NCBI GenBank assembly: GCA_039566865.1
Contig: CM076957.1
Location: forward strand, 4,721,896-4,785,895
Direction: 5' to 3'
Length of the DNA: 64,000 bases
DNA from: Aurelia coerulea
Taxonomy: Eukaryota > Cnidaria > Scyphozoa > Semaeostomeae > Ulmaridae
The notes beneath the pieces were generated by a model that saw only the letters and a list, made by a program, of their open reading frames with translations, made no database searches and was not told the DNA's origin. Within the stretch, counting starts at the first letter, position 1, and each line of letters starts with the position of its first letter. Shown piece by piece: positions 11,001 through 18,758 of the stretch. A program made the position numbers and the translations under genes.

Positions 11001-11288
11001 GATACTACAGAGCCTAGCGAAAGAGTTCTTGCCACAGCTGAAGATGATCAGGCTCTGGATGACCTCGGCAACGATGTTCGTGTTGATGTCCTTAAGTTTG
11101 AGAACGACACGCTCGAAGTGGAAGACAAGATTACTGCTGAGTCTCCGGAGAACGAAACTTTTGATGATGGTTCACAAGTCCCAATTGATTCCACAGAAAA
11201 CATCGCCCATAGTTTCCCGGTCAATTCCCAAAATAACGAGGCTTTCGAACTTGGTGAGGATGTTGCAATTGGCTTCTCACAGACTTAA
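1692..11288 (+). CDS. VWDE-like EGF-containing single-pass membrane protein, 3' part (six exons)
   Basis: Six exons (1692-2075, 4316-4561, 6507-6615, 7997-8113, 10172-10382, 10817-11288) join in one frame, phases 0, 0, 1, 1, 2, for 512 residues plus stop; the 5' end lies outside the window or before 1692. Order of parts: a Cys-containing segment, one EGF module (about residues 51-77, CPNLCSGHGTC then CICSPGF), two further Cys-rich segments resembling the C-terminal part of von Willebrand factor D and EGF domain proteins, a Thr/Lys/Pro-rich stalk (about 250-330), one hydrophobic segment (331-354) and a roughly 155-residue acidic tail. I infer a type I plasma-membrane or secretory-pathway glycoprotein; partner and role are unknown. 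Every intron holds transposons or MITEs. No clear AATAAA was seen after the stop. The VWDE assignment rests on remembered motif resemblance, not a search. Confidence 0.78.
2252..2803. mobile_element. MITE family M1, copy 1 (Mutator-like, 9-bp TSD)
   Basis: Perfect 20-bp terminal inverted repeats, TAGACTTATGACGATGAGTC at 2252 and its complement ending at 2803. The 9-bp direct repeat ACCCAACCC flanks it exactly (2243-2251 and 2804-2812). The copy lies in an intron and is the uninterrupted reference for the heavily interrupted second copy at 30043-40087. No coding capacity. A 9-bp duplication suggests a Mutator-like transposase in trans. Confidence 0.88.
2877..3625. mobile_element. Long-TIR mariner-like foldback element
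   Basis: Ends carry the mariner-type motif CGGGTGTCCC (2879) and GGGACACCC (3614), flanked by TA at 2875-2876 and 3626-3627. The arms are extended inverted repeats: the segment around 2980-3075 (acaccagaagctaac...) pairs with 3420-3520. Only a short unpaired centre remains, and no transposase frame is visible. It sits in an intron of the VWDE-like gene. Confidence 0.72.
3630..4315. other. Intron sequence, includes a C16 tract
   Basis: No exon or delimitable element seen. A run of about 16 C at 4268-4283 precedes the acceptor of the next exon by about 30 bases, upstream of the polypyrimidine tract. Confidence 0.5.
4316..4561 (+). CDS. VWDE-like gene, second exon in window (phase 0-0)
   Basis: Acceptor catttcacattgcag ends at 4315 (a second AG at 4321 would drop two codons, still in frame). 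The donor AAG|GTGATT follows 4561. The 82 codons encode LQSGHVIEIATPVISNAS and end in YDSKCIKCGDGTCSQK, with cysteine pairs typical of the extracellular modules of this family. The frame continues from the previous exon without a stop. Confidence 0.78.
4690..4760. repeat. Solo mariner-like terminal repeat
   Basis: TACCGGGTGTCCCAAAAAAAG at 4690 onward has the same CCGGGTG-type end as the mariner-like elements at 2877 and 13622. I found no partner end before the LINE fragment that starts near 5229, so this is a truncated or interrupted copy. Confidence 0.45.
5229..6078 (+). mobile_element. 5'-truncated LINE: C-terminal part of reverse transcriptase plus 3' tail
   Basis: An open frame from about 5229 (no ATG needed; likely a 5'-truncation point) to a TAG at 5988-5990 encodes about 250 residues of a non-LTR reverse transcriptase. 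It starts after the catalytic palm, with NPDKFQVIFMG, LLGITIDSKLQFHNHV, NYCPLIWMFCG and RALRVLHGDY, the end-of-RT motifs common to jockey/CR1-type elements. The 3' UTR runs to an (ATT)n tail at 6061-6078. It is inserted in the VWDE-like intron in sense orientation. The frame is intact, so insertion is fairly recent, but the fragment has no endonuclease and no YxDD motif and cannot act alone. Confidence 0.85.
6079..6506. other. Intron, nothing recognised
   Basis: No exon or element that I can delimit. CCCCG-containing short phrases recur (6174-6260) without clear periodicity. Confidence 0.45.
6507..6615 (+). CDS. VWDE-like gene, third exon in window (phase 0-1)
   Basis: Acceptor tgtttctttcgtag ends at 6506; donor CTTG|GTACGT follows 6615. 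The 36 codons plus one base encode INTCMVNGYCYRKDETDPDD followed by ACKKCMPSKSDSEFVL: a C-x5-C...C-x2-C module with Asp-rich linker, a pattern I associate with the region after the EGF repeats of VWDE proteins. An ATG-initiated reading in another frame exists over the same bases but lacks these cysteines. Confidence 0.78.
6616..7042. other. Intron, nothing recognised
   Basis: No exon, terminal repeat or tandem structure that I can support between the donor at 6616 and the G-run element at 7043. Confidence 0.45.
7043..7432. mobile_element. MITE with G-run/C-run termini and internal GGTACCCTTGG repeats
   Basis: A G10 run near 7043 and a C18 run near 7413-7430 form the ends, each followed inward by a related segment reaching TGCCGCGAGC (7083) and GCTCGCGGCA (7378). 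Inside, the phrase 'atggtacccttggctagac' recurs about five times at 40-60 bp spacing. Exact ends and TSD are obscured by the homopolymers. Confidence 0.55.
7831..8008 (+). mobile_element. Short Penelope-like/retrozyme-like insertion with 16-bp TSD and hammerhead-like core
   Basis: The 16-bp direct repeat TTAGATACAAAGGGTA occurs at 7831-7846 and 7993-8008; the 146 bp between them is the insert. It contains a hammerhead-like layout: TTGCT (7867-7871), CTGAAGA (7872-7878, fitting CUGANGA), a GCCC/GGGC stem with TAGT loop (7880-7891), GAAA (7892-7895), an AGTTA/TAACT stem (7898-7912), then AGCAA (7924-7928) able to pair with TTGCT. An extra T at 7879 and a long linker before AGCAA depart from the canonical fold, so activity is doubtful. 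Hammerhead ribozymes are known in Penelope-like elements. The duplicated target is the splice acceptor of the next exon. Confidence 0.6.
7997..8113 (+). CDS. VWDE-like gene, fourth exon in window (phase 1-1)
   Basis: Acceptor cactttattttag ends at 7996; donor ACAG|GTAAGT follows 8113. Joined to the preceding G it reads DTKGKCKPTTRKPSTVKD and on to SLSTTG, a Thr/Ser/Lys-rich linker with one cysteine, likely an O-glycosylated stalk. The first 12 exon bases are duplicated at 7835-7846 behind an older acceptor; use of that copy reaches a stop within the insertion. Confidence 0.72.
8740..9071. mobile_element. TTAA MITE (Kolobok/piggyBac-like)
   Basis: Terminal inverted repeats AGGGGCTGGGTCACGTAA (8740) and its complement ending at 9071 lie between TTAA at 8736-8739 and 9072-9075. 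Similarity continues inward through GTAAACAAA. The TTAA target and the AGGGG start fit Kolobok- or piggyBac-type non-autonomous elements. It lies in a VWDE-like intron. Confidence 0.8.
9121..9417. mobile_element. MITE with about 57-bp TIR
   Basis: 9124-9180 (gacgattgcgctaaagatgg...) pairs with 9358-9414 with few mismatches. The centre includes, at 9207-9229, a 22-base match to the M1 terminal repeat with one mismatch, so a piece of an M1-type end is embedded here. I could not fix a TSD. Confidence 0.65.
9421..10085. mobile_element. Foldback element family P, copy 1
   Basis: An inverted pair about 190 bp long: 9430-9620 matches the complement of 9880-10080 (shared phrases include caacgagccagctagc/gctagctcactcgttg, and cctttgtctgtgatcgc against its complement). 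Central 9620-9860 is itself partly palindromic around 'tgcctcgggcatt'. Related copies lie at 11415-11880 and 44690-45060. Confidence 0.65.
10172..10382 (+). CDS. VWDE-like gene, transmembrane exon (phase 1-2)
   Basis: Acceptor ccattttctag ends at 10171; donor CACAG|GTGACT follows 10382. The exon encodes a basic, Lys/Thr/Pro-rich stalk, then a hydrophobic stretch IGVISTSAAIGFLVILFAVT and SFFLHR, which is a convincing membrane span with a basic stop-transfer end. This makes the protein, unlike a purely secreted VWDE, membrane-anchored. Confidence 0.78.
10580..10731. mobile_element. Short palindromic MITE in the last intron
   Basis: AACGAAAACGAGGCTGTG at 10580 pairs with CACAGCCTCGTTTTCGTT ending at 10731, and an inner pair GCCTCTTTATCGTGT (10628) / ACACGATAAAGAGGC (10668) continues the stem. 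The whole 152 bp can fold back. No clear TSD. Confidence 0.7.
10817..11288 (+). CDS. VWDE-like gene, last exon: acidic cytoplasmic tail
   Basis: Acceptor tgtaattacag ends at 10816; joining in phase 2 gives RRQPRGKIPLDTDEDESLEL and an acidic, low-complexity tail of about 157 codons to a TAA at 11286-11288. Glu and Asp clusters with repeated NxT/NET-type phrases and no cysteine fit an intracellular tail. I recognise no domain or SH2/PDZ ligand with confidence. Confidence 0.75.
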
Positions 11289-11414
11289 ACTCAATTGATT
11301 TGGTTAGATTTCTGCTTACATACAAGCAGTGACGTTTTTAATCTGAACTAGTAGTAATAACAAGAACAGATTTTGTAATACAATAGAGACAGTTGCGTTT
11401 GATTGCCATTAGTA
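11289..11414 (+). other. Presumed 3' UTR of the VWDE-like gene
   Basis: Follows the stop directly. A canonical AATAAA was not seen; AATACA occurs near 11379. Confidence 0.35.
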
Positions 11415-11880
11415 AGGCAACTTCTCGCCTTGTGCAAGCGAAAGGTGGTTTTTAAGTGAAATTATTTGTGCTTATAACGAAAGAAGAAGGGTAAATGTAA
11501 AGTTCTGTCTGGCAGTGGCAGATGGTGTTTATTTGATCCAGAAGCCGAGCAGAAGGCGTTGTAGTTCTCGCATTTTTAGGCTTAAATGCAGCGATTACAA
11601 AACAGCTCCTGGATTAAACAAACAAAATCCGCCGGACAGAGCTTTAGATTTACCCTTCTTCTTTCGTTATAAGCACGTAACTTCTCTTAAAAACCACCTT
11701 TCGATTGCACAAGGCGAGAGTTTGCCCTATTAGTTTTGGGGAAACTTTTGCGGCTTTGTATGTTGTGAATTACTGGATGAGAGAATTTCCTTGTCTGCAT
11801 TCGGCAATCGCTTTGAATTGAGGTGTCAATCAAAGTAACTTATGTTATTGTGTTACAAAATCTGTCCTTATTGGTAGTAA
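11415..11880. mobile_element. Foldback element family P, copy 2
   Basis: 11420-11520 (ctcgccttgtgcaagcgaaaggtgg...) is the near-complement of 11635-11725. The right flank 11750-11870 (ttttgcggctttg, ggtgtcaatc) matches the right part of the P copies at 9970-10080 and 44915-45040. Confidence 0.6.
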
Positions 11881-11984
11881 TGAAACAACTGCAGCATGGC
11901 CGCGTAGGTGTGTAACAGTCTAACTGACCATCATTTAGCGTGTATGAATGGTCCTATCTCTCTCTTATAGTCTCATATCCCTAA

Positions 11985-12606
11985 TGGACGCTGACAAATT
12001 CGACGGTCTTTCTGGCTTAAGTCATTTGGAGCAGCTTTGCAGATGTCTACTTTGCTCTTGTCTCTCTTCCTATTTCATCCATTAACTTCTGGCAATGCAG
12101 CAAGAAATGTTCCGTATCCTCAACCCAATGTGTACATAAACGACGGCGTTGAGGATACGGAACATTTCTTGCTGCACTGCCACTCTAATCATCTGCAGAG
12201 AAATAATCTCCTCAACTGCGTACAGGCAATTTTGCTTTCAAACGGTTTGTCGAACCTTTCCAATGAGGAACTAGTTTCAAGAATTTTGTATGGTGATATA
12301 AGGTTACCTTTTGAATCAAATAAAACAATCATTAAAGCAACACCAGAGTTCATTGAATCATCAAAGAGATTTTCTTAAATCATTTCAGTGAAATTTTCTT
12401 CTCCTCCCCCCACATTTGTATCATTTTATTTCTTTTCGTAGCTTTAGTTTATGCTGTAGCATAGTTAATTATTTTCATGTAAATGTTCTATGTGATATGT
12501 TAAAGCCACGGGGTTTGCAATTTATTCTCATTCTCCCTGTGGTACCGTCCTGTAACCATGTTCTGTTATTGTAAAATTTTAGATTGATATATAAATAAAA
12601 AAAACT
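11985..12606 (+). mobile_element. LINE 3' end (RT C-terminus, 3' UTR, A-rich tail)
   Basis: The frame ending in a TAA at 12376-12378 encodes INDGVEDTEHFLLHCHSN, then a stretch ending ILYGDIRLPFESNK and SSKRFS. This is the extreme C-terminus of a non-LTR reverse transcriptase, with the EDTEHFLLHC motif. The 3' UTR ends in AATAAAAAAAA at about 12593-12603. The same family, with ILYGDKRLTIDNNK, is present on the - strand at 38085-38520. The 5' side is cut by a hairpin (12091-12181), so the upstream reading is not collinear with RT. Confidence 0.75.
12091..12181. repeat. 34-bp inverted repeat hairpin inside the LINE fragment
   Basis: 12091-12124 and 12148-12181 are reverse complements with one mismatch, separated by 23 bases. 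The right arm is genuine RT coding sequence (EDTEHFLLHC); the left arm is its antisense copy, so the left arm is a templated or inverted duplication rather than RT sequence. Confidence 0.88.
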
Positions 12607-13619
12607 TCTGTCTCCGTCGGCCTCAAGCTCTCTTGCCTTTCAATCTTTCCAATTCGACACAGCTCCTCTTTTCTCGTAATATGTCCAATAGCTAAATCCC
12701 ATCTGCCTCTGTTTTATCTGTTTCATTGTGCATGTTTCCATCTTTATCTTTCTCATAACTTCTTCATTCTGGTATCCCATGGGATCTTGAGCACTCTTCT
12801 CCAGCGCTGCACTTTATAATGCTCCCATACCATGTGCCTTTTTTATTGGAATCAATAAGGTTGTATTGCAGACATGCTATTCAAGTCCCTTCACTTTTGC
12901 TCATTGAACCGAACTGGCGTTCTTTACGTAGTTTCATTTTTTGTAGCGATGTTTACAAAGCGAAATCGAGGTCAAAGAGACTCAGGAGACGCCCAGATCG
13001 GTATATCCCTTGAGGTAGTTAGTTGGCCTTTTCAGTTGTTTAATGCATTTCCCTTGTGTGTTGGCAGTGTGCATCCTATTCGGTTCCCTTAGGAGCTAGT
13101 GAAGTTGAAACCACCGCGAGAACGCGAGAAGAGTTAGAGGGGGAGTTGTTATTTTGTTGATGAGAGAACAAGACGCAAGAGAGCTCCGAGAGAGAACGCG
13201 TTCAACCAGAGCCGTTTAGATAGGCCTAGTCTCAAGTCTTGTGACGAGCGACCCAAGCCCAAATCGATGACGGCATGTTGGTGAGCGTATTTTTTCCTAA
13301 TTCTTCGTTAATTATTTTATCTAATTTTGTTGAGTTTACTGGATTATATATTCCCTGATTTTGAGTTTATTTGATGTAAAAAGTAGGATTGTACCAGAAA
13401 GACTTTATTCACTGTTTATTTTGTTCTGTTCAAACTTGCCCGTTGCCCCGGTTCGTCCCAAGCTCGGGGCATGTTGTAACATTCCGATCTCGATTTTTAT
13501 TTGCAGTTTATCGAAAACCTAGAAGTGCCATATTTGTGAACCCTTCCGTTTGTTTCAACTTATTTTAGTTCGATATTTTCTATAGCTATTACATACAGAA
13601 ATAACTAATCTAAATCGAA
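12607..13619. other. No recognised gene
   Basis: I see no exon with good splice signals, and only a short GA-rich stretch (13100-13215, 'gagaacgcgagaag'-like phrases). Open frames near 12819-13090 overlap each other in two frames and show no domain. Confidence 0.45.
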
Positions 13620-13621
13620 TA

Positions 13622-14227
13622 CCGGGTGCGCCAAAATAAACTATGCACGTTTGGCAGGCCACAATAAATCGTAAACAGGACCGAGTTTGAAGGTTTATGA
13701 CTTAATCGTTAGCAGAAAGCTCGAATTAGATACTGGGATTTTTTTTGCAAATTTTTTGTTTTCAGTTTTTAGAGCTAGAAGCGAGTTTCCTAGAATTTTG
13801 GTTTTCGAAAACACTGAAAACGATAAAAAAAACATCGATCAAGTTTTCTAAAGAATCGACATAAATGGACAAAAAGAGAACTTGTTCGTGGTGATTTGGG
13901 ATTTAGAAATTGAATAATTGTAATCTGCTGTACGAGAGTTAGTACTAAACCCCCAAATTCCCCTGAAAACGTTTTCTCTTTGTTCATTCATGTTGAATCT
14001 TTTAAAATTTGATCGATGTTTTTTGATCGTTTTCAATGTTTTCGAAAACGAACATTTTAAGAAACTCCCTTTTAGCTCTAAAAACTGAAAATGGAAAAAT
14101 TTGCAAATAGTCCTAGAATCTAATTCAGGCTTTCTGCTACAGATTAAGTCATAAATCTTCAAAATCCGTCGAGTGTACGATTTATTGTGGCCTGCCAAAC
14201 GTGCATAGTTTATTTTGGCGCACCCGG
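13622..14227. mobile_element. mariner/Tc1-like MITE with about 55-bp TIR
   Basis: CCGGGTGCGCCAAAATAAAC at 13622 and its complement ending at 14227 start near-perfect inverted repeats of about 55 bp; weaker pairing continues to about 150 bp. TA dinucleotides flank it (13620-13621, 14228-14229). Open frames on the - strand within it come from the palindromic arms and resemble no transposase. Confidence 0.85.
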
Positions 14228-14229
14228 TA

Positions 14230-15731
14230 TATACATAAATAAACAAGCTAAACACTATAATAAAAGTAAACATTAAATAATTTCCAGTTCCAGTTCCAGT
14301 TCATTCAAATTCATCAAATACTCTGGGTCCCCTCTTGCTAGGCAACGCTAATTGACGAATAATAAACGAAAAATGGCTGTTGCTCTAGAGCTAATTCTGA
14401 ATTAGATTAATCGAGAAACTAAAAAAAAAACATTTTGAGGAACTTATTTCAACCCTTTCGGAGGTATTTGAACATTAATCTGGGGCTAGCAAGTGCTTTC
14501 AATGTGAAAATAAGCACGCTTTGTTTGGAGCGAAAATGGGCCTAAGTTGAAAATTAGGAAATTTTCACACCACAGCTTCTGGCTCTTAGTCGTTATTCTC
14601 CGAATTTCAAAGATAAACAGCAAATGATGGTTGAAATAGGTCTAGAATGTGGTTTCCCATTGAATTTTGATATGCCGCGGCCGTTTACCCCGCGCAAGTC
14701 GGAGTTACCTCGCAAAATGGCGCGGGCCAAAATTTTACCCCATTTTCAAGGCACCCGCGTGGAGTCCCTCGACCCCTGAGTACTGAGCTCCAAATTGCGT
14801 TATAAGACTCACAGAAGATTTTCTCTTTCTTGTAAACGTTTTCTGTTTTGAAATTGGTGGAAACCATCGAGCATCGACTGCTCAAACGCAACTTCGGGTC
14901 GGAAAATCGAAATATTTATTTCAACCCCTTTTATGATGTCACAACGACCCCCTGATTCTCTTGCAACCCCGACATTTTGATGCGCCGTGGTCCATTACCT
15001 CATGTGAACCCCTCACTTGCCCCATACACCCAACAAATTTTGTGAAATTAGTGATTCAATAGAGGGCATTTTTTGTCCCAATAATCATATGTTTGACATT
15101 GTTGTCGAATAGCCAATCAAATTGCAGAATTTCCTCTGTATCCCACATTAGAGGTAGAGCAACGACCTCACTCTGGGGACGAGATTGGATGCCCTCTTCT
15201 CATGCCGAGAGATCATAATGTACAAAGATTTTGTTGAGGATGGGGATTCTTTTCGAATGAGCTTCAAATTTTCCGAGATTTGGCAATTTCTTTCGGGTAT
15301 TGCGAAATATTTTGATATTTAAAGATTTTTTCTGGATTTCAACATTTTTTGAAAGATTTTAAGATTTTTATGAGATGTCTTAGATTTTGTGATTTTTCCT
15401 ATAGATTTTGAGATTACAACAATTTTAAAAGAGATTTTTGAGATTTTTTGGTAATTCGTGAAAGGTGTACGAGATTTTTAGGAGTGATTCACCCCTCGTT
15501 TCGCTTGACGTGAGCCCGTTTCGTCTCGTAACGGTTTGAGGTTTAAAGGCCATGCTGTATTTTGAGTCGTCGCCAATATCATAACCTGCGCTTTGAGGTT
15601 AACAAGGAAAGAAAACTACCACTTCTAGAACATAACAGAACCAGTATAGAACAATTACAACAAAATTCCAAAATATCCTCCCAGATCTCAAGCAATTTTG
15701 ACGATGATCGTCGCAGTATCAGACGATGATC
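14230..15731. other. No recognised gene; AGATTTT-rich low-complexity tract at about 15240-15480
   Basis: No coding exon found. 15240-15480 is a degenerate run of phrases such as 'gagatttttgag' and 'agattttaagattttt', one-strand purine/T-rich, with no fixed period. A GC-rich patch (14655-14780) contains 'ccgcggccg' and 'cgcgggcc' but no recognisable gene. Confidence 0.5.
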
Positions 15732-16090
15732 ACACTCATTTTTTTTTATAAGAAACTAAGGTCCGGGGCTGGTAGGCAGTTTCTTAAAATTTCTTACGTG
15801 TTTCTTATATTTTTATTGCCGGAAGTTTAGAGTTGATTTTGTCTTGTCTAAAGGGCTCCCAAATTACTTTCAAAACGAGTAAATAACATGATTCGCACTC
15901 AGAATAATGTCCAAACAGTTGCTTTAACTGTATAATGTCAAAATTTTTTTGAGTGTGATAGGAAAATTATAACTGCAAATTGCAGAAGTTTCTTAGCTTT
16001 TTTCAATTCAGGTAGGGTTGTTTCTTAGCTTTCGAAAAATTGAGCCTACCATTTCTTATAAGCGGTTTCTTATAAAAAAAATGAGTGTAG
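15732..16090. mobile_element. Foldback element family E, copy 1
   Basis: ACACTCATTTTTTTTTATAA at 15732 pairs with the TTATAAAAAAAATGAGTGT end at 16090; internal TTTCTTAG/CTAAGAAA phrases repeat. Other members or fragments: 16093-16458, 23437-23690, 26842-27070, 41033-41200, 46400-46640. Confidence 0.7.
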
Positions 16091-16092
16091 AC

Positions 16093-16458
16093 TACACGTA
16101 TTTTTTGAAGGAACTTCTTATAAGAAATGGTAGGATCAATTTTTCGAAAGTTAAGAAACAACGCTACCTAAATTTAAAGAGCTAAGAAAATTTTGTAATG
16201 TCCAATTTACATTTTCCCAGCTCACTCAAAAATGCTTTGGTATTGAAGAGCTATAGCAACTATTTGGACATCATTTTGAGTGTGAAGGTATGTTATTTAC
16301 TTGTTTTATGATCCTACAAAGTAATCTGGGAGCCCTTCTAAAAAACTGAATGAAGTTAACACTTCAAGGATTAAAAACATAAGAAACATGTGAGACACTT
16401 TAGGTAGAAAGAAGGCCCAAAAATTTAAGAAACTGCCTAGTCTTTTTTTTTAATTCGT
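16093..16458. mobile_element. Foldback element family E, copy 2 (adjacent, inverted to copy 1)
   Basis: Runs from ACACGTATTTTTTG near 16096 to TTTTTAATTCGTGT near 16459. Its sequence is largely the reverse complement of copy 1 (for example 'ataagaaatggtaggatcaatttttcgaaag' against 'ctttcgaaaaattgagcctaccatttcttat', shown here only to place the match), giving a palindrome of about 720 bp centred near 16092. Its second half is shared with the sequence next to fucosyltransferase copy 2. Confidence 0.65.
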
Positions 16459-17981
16459 GTATGCTTTCTCGTAACTTTGTAGGCACAGCGGCAAAGAAAA
16501 GCTCCCATAATGTGCTGGCTGGCCCGTCCAGAGATATTTTGCACAAAATCGAACTACTCTAAGTTAGTTTACATTTGGTCCTGAGTTTCAGTTCTGGTCG
16601 TTTTTTAAGTCAATGCCCTTGCAGTCTCGATTCTCGTGTCATATTTTGTATTCTTTCCTCTCTATATCTATATTTTCCACAAGTATTCTTTACACTAAAT
16701 ACCTCTGACAAAATAACTTGCGATGTCTTCTGAAACTTCTGTGAGTGCAGTTCCTGGCAAATAGAGCAATACATACTTTCTCCTGCGAAACCATATTGTG
16801 TCTTCCAGGAGAAATATTTGTTATACGCTTCGTCATTCTTATCAAGGTACAATAAATAATCAGCTAGTTCTTTGACTGAATTGAAATCACTAACATCAAT
16901 AAAGGAACCAGGAATTGCAACACCCTCATCATAATTTGCCCCCATCACCACCGGAACAACATCCTGCCCTATGGTTCTCCAATATTTCTCTGTAATATAA
17001 TCATGGCAAAACGAATTCTCAAAAGCCAAGTAGAATTTGTACGAGGCCATTTCCTTCTCACAGGCAGGCTCTCCACGTTTACAGCTACCATGATTCTTGA
17101 AGAATTTTCCACAGCCTCCATACACCTTTAAATCAATAAAGCGCTGTAACTCCAGAGCATAATCTTGCCTCGTTGTCACACAATTACTAACTACCCAAGC
17201 AACAAGACGGGTCTTACCCTTTGCATAGTTAACCTTTGTTTCTTCTTCCCGTGTGTCAAATTTGATAAAACGTGTATAAGGAATGAACACGTTAGAATCC
17301 CTACTGAATGTGGCTGTCCAGTTAAAAATTCCATCATACGGTTGATATAACTTGGCGTTCCTTTGAGGATTTTCATGGCTGAGGAATATCCACTTTTGCT
17401 TCACGGGTGCAGTTTTTCTCAAATCTTGAAGAATGTTAGCCCTGTAGTTTTTATTCAATTCAACATCTCTTCCGTGGAATAGAAGTGCATCAGCGACGTT
17501 AATCAACGATTTATTGTAAGTTGCTATGCAATCTTTACCCCTGGGGCAGCGGGTAAATTCACTACGTAGTAATTCACCCTTGAAAGATCCCCAGCATGGC
17601 TCAAAAAACCAAGTACTGTAAAGCAGTATTACTTTCTTTTTCGAATTGTTGTTGTTGTTGTTGTTGACGTTTTGGTTGTTGTTGCCCTTGGCTGAGACGA
17701 CCCCCTCTTCACAGTCCCCCGTCAAAAACGACTTGAAGACGTCCTTCCTGGAACGAGCACCGACTGGTTTTATTGCCCTCCCATAGTAACAATACTGTAC
17801 AATGAGGATGATCGCTATCAAACAAAGTGTGAAAAGGGCCCCTCGTTTCCACCGCAGCCTCACAATGAACCTGACAGGATTCAGCATGTTTCTTCTGTAC
17901 CTGCAAGAGAGAAACCTGTAAGCTCAATGTTGTCATACTGCAGATGGCACTCGAGTAATATCTAAACAGAGAATAGTGACA
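16267..17981 (-). repeat. Segmental duplication unit, copy 1 (fucosyltransferase)
   Basis: Similarity to 49168-50585 starts at 'catcattttgagtg' inside the family E element, breaks for about 180 bp (16362-16545, missing in the other copy), then continues through the whole coding region and about 95 bp upstream of the ATG, including a 3' splice site. Both copies have the same orientation and lie about 32.6 kb apart. Confidence 0.85.
16610..17887 (-). CDS. Alpha-1,3-fucosyltransferase (GT10 family), copy 1
   Basis: A 425-residue single-exon coding region for a type II Golgi enzyme that transfers fucose from GDP-fucose to N-acetylglucosamine-containing glycans. Short cytoplasmic N-terminus (1-16, basic), signal anchor 17-35 (ALFTLCLIAIILIVQYCYYG), a stem with an Asn run (69-81, from a GTT microsatellite), then the catalytic domain: ENPQRNAKLYQPYDGIFNWT near 172-191 and the GT10 donor-binding signature FYLAFENSFCHDYITEKYWR (285-304) followed by DVVPVVMG. 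N-glycosylation sequons at N125, N189 and N414 region. Length is normal for the family. A splice acceptor (ctctcttgcag) ends 12 nt before the ATG, so a 5' UTR exon lies upstream. No frameshift or stop. I am confident of the family, not of acceptor specificity. Confidence 0.93.
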   Translation of the reverse strand: MLNPVRFIVRLRWKRGALFTLCLIAIILIVQYCYYGRAIKPVGARSRKDVFKSFLTGDCEEGVVSAKGNNNQNVNNNNNNNSKKKVILLYSTWFFEPCWGSFKGELLRSEFTRCPRGKDCIATYNKSLINVADALLFHGRDVELNKNYRANILQDLRKTAPVKQKWIFLSHENPQRNAKLYQPYDGIFNWTATFSRDSNVFIPYTRFIKFDTREEETKVNYAKGKTRLVAWVVSNCVTTRQDYALELQRFIDLKVYGGCGKFFKNHGSCKRGEPACEKEMASYKFYLAFENSFCHDYITEKYWRTIGQDVVPVVMGANYDEGVAIPGSFIDVSDFNSVKELADYLLYLDKNDEAYNKYFSWKTQYGFAGESMYCSICQELHSQKFQKTSQVILSEVFSVKNTCGKYRYREERIQNMTRESRLQGH

Positions 17982-18289
17982 ACCCCCGTCGCCTGCAATT
18001 CATTTATTTTTTTGACCTTATGGTTGTCTGTTATTTCTCTGAGAAAGGGGTATAAATTCAAATCCTGTCTGGGACATAAATTCAAAATAGGAGTCATATT
18101 TTGGGCAAAATAGTCAGAGATCCCCAGGAATAGGGTAACTAATTTAGTAATTTTAGTTTGTGATTTAACTGACGAGGTAGATTTCAAGCATAATTGTATT
18201 AGTGTACCAGAATAACTTCAGCATGTTAAACATGCATACATTGAATTTAGATCACTCAGTATCAGGTCACTACTGCAATATCTGGTGGA
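17982..18289. other. No recognised gene (upstream of fucosyltransferase copy 1)
   Basis: Presumably the 5' UTR intron of fucosyltransferase copy 1. Similarity to copy 2 stops at 17981. Confidence 0.4.
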
Positions 18290-18560
18290 GAGACGAGCAT
18301 TCTATATGTCGAGCGTCCTGCCCTCGAACCTTGTGTTTCGAGCCTTCGAGCATCGAGCCTTCGAGCCTTAGCTACATCTCGAGCATCAAGCCTCATATTG
18401 CCAGACTAAATCAAACAGATTTACGGGCAAGATAAAGATAAAAGATCGAGGTCTGTTGGCTCATGATATAAAACAGGAAGGCTCGAGGATCGAGGCCCAA
18501 AATACAAGGCCCGAGACTCGAGGGCTCGAAGTATAAAGCTCGAAGGCTCGAGGCTCGAAG
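18290..18560. repeat. Inverted low-complexity TCGAGCCT arrays
   Basis: 18300-18390 is built of 'ctcgagc/cttcgagc' phrases, and 18478-18560 of the complementary 'gctcgaggc/ctcgaagg'. The two halves can pair across an 85-bp spacer. TCGA is its own complement, so each half also self-pairs. Confidence 0.7.
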
Positions 18561-18758
18561 GCCTGAAGTTTAGAAACACTGTGGGGAGACAGGGTCTGCA
18601 GAGGTAAAATGGTTAAGCTTGCTTCAGGGTACTGGTCAAGTATCAGCCAGTTTTATTTGCAAAAATGTTTATATGATACTTTCTTACCTGCGAGTTAATA
18701 GTGTCACATTGCTCTTCTCTCAGCTCAACTTTCATTTGTATTTGTTAAGTTGTTTAGG

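Noticed and set aside
13848..14273. 141-residue - strand frame as a possible transposase
   Set aside because: It lies across the palindromic arm of a mariner-like MITE and has no DDE/D motif.
17165..17376. Short frames inside the fucosyltransferase genes (also 49871-50082)
   Set aside because: Shadows of the real coding strand; conserved between copies only because the DNA is.
16610..17887. Copy 1 or copy 2 of the fucosyltransferase as a processed retrocopy
   Set aside because: Both keep the upstream intron acceptor and share non-transcribed flank, and no poly-A tract or TSD is seen.
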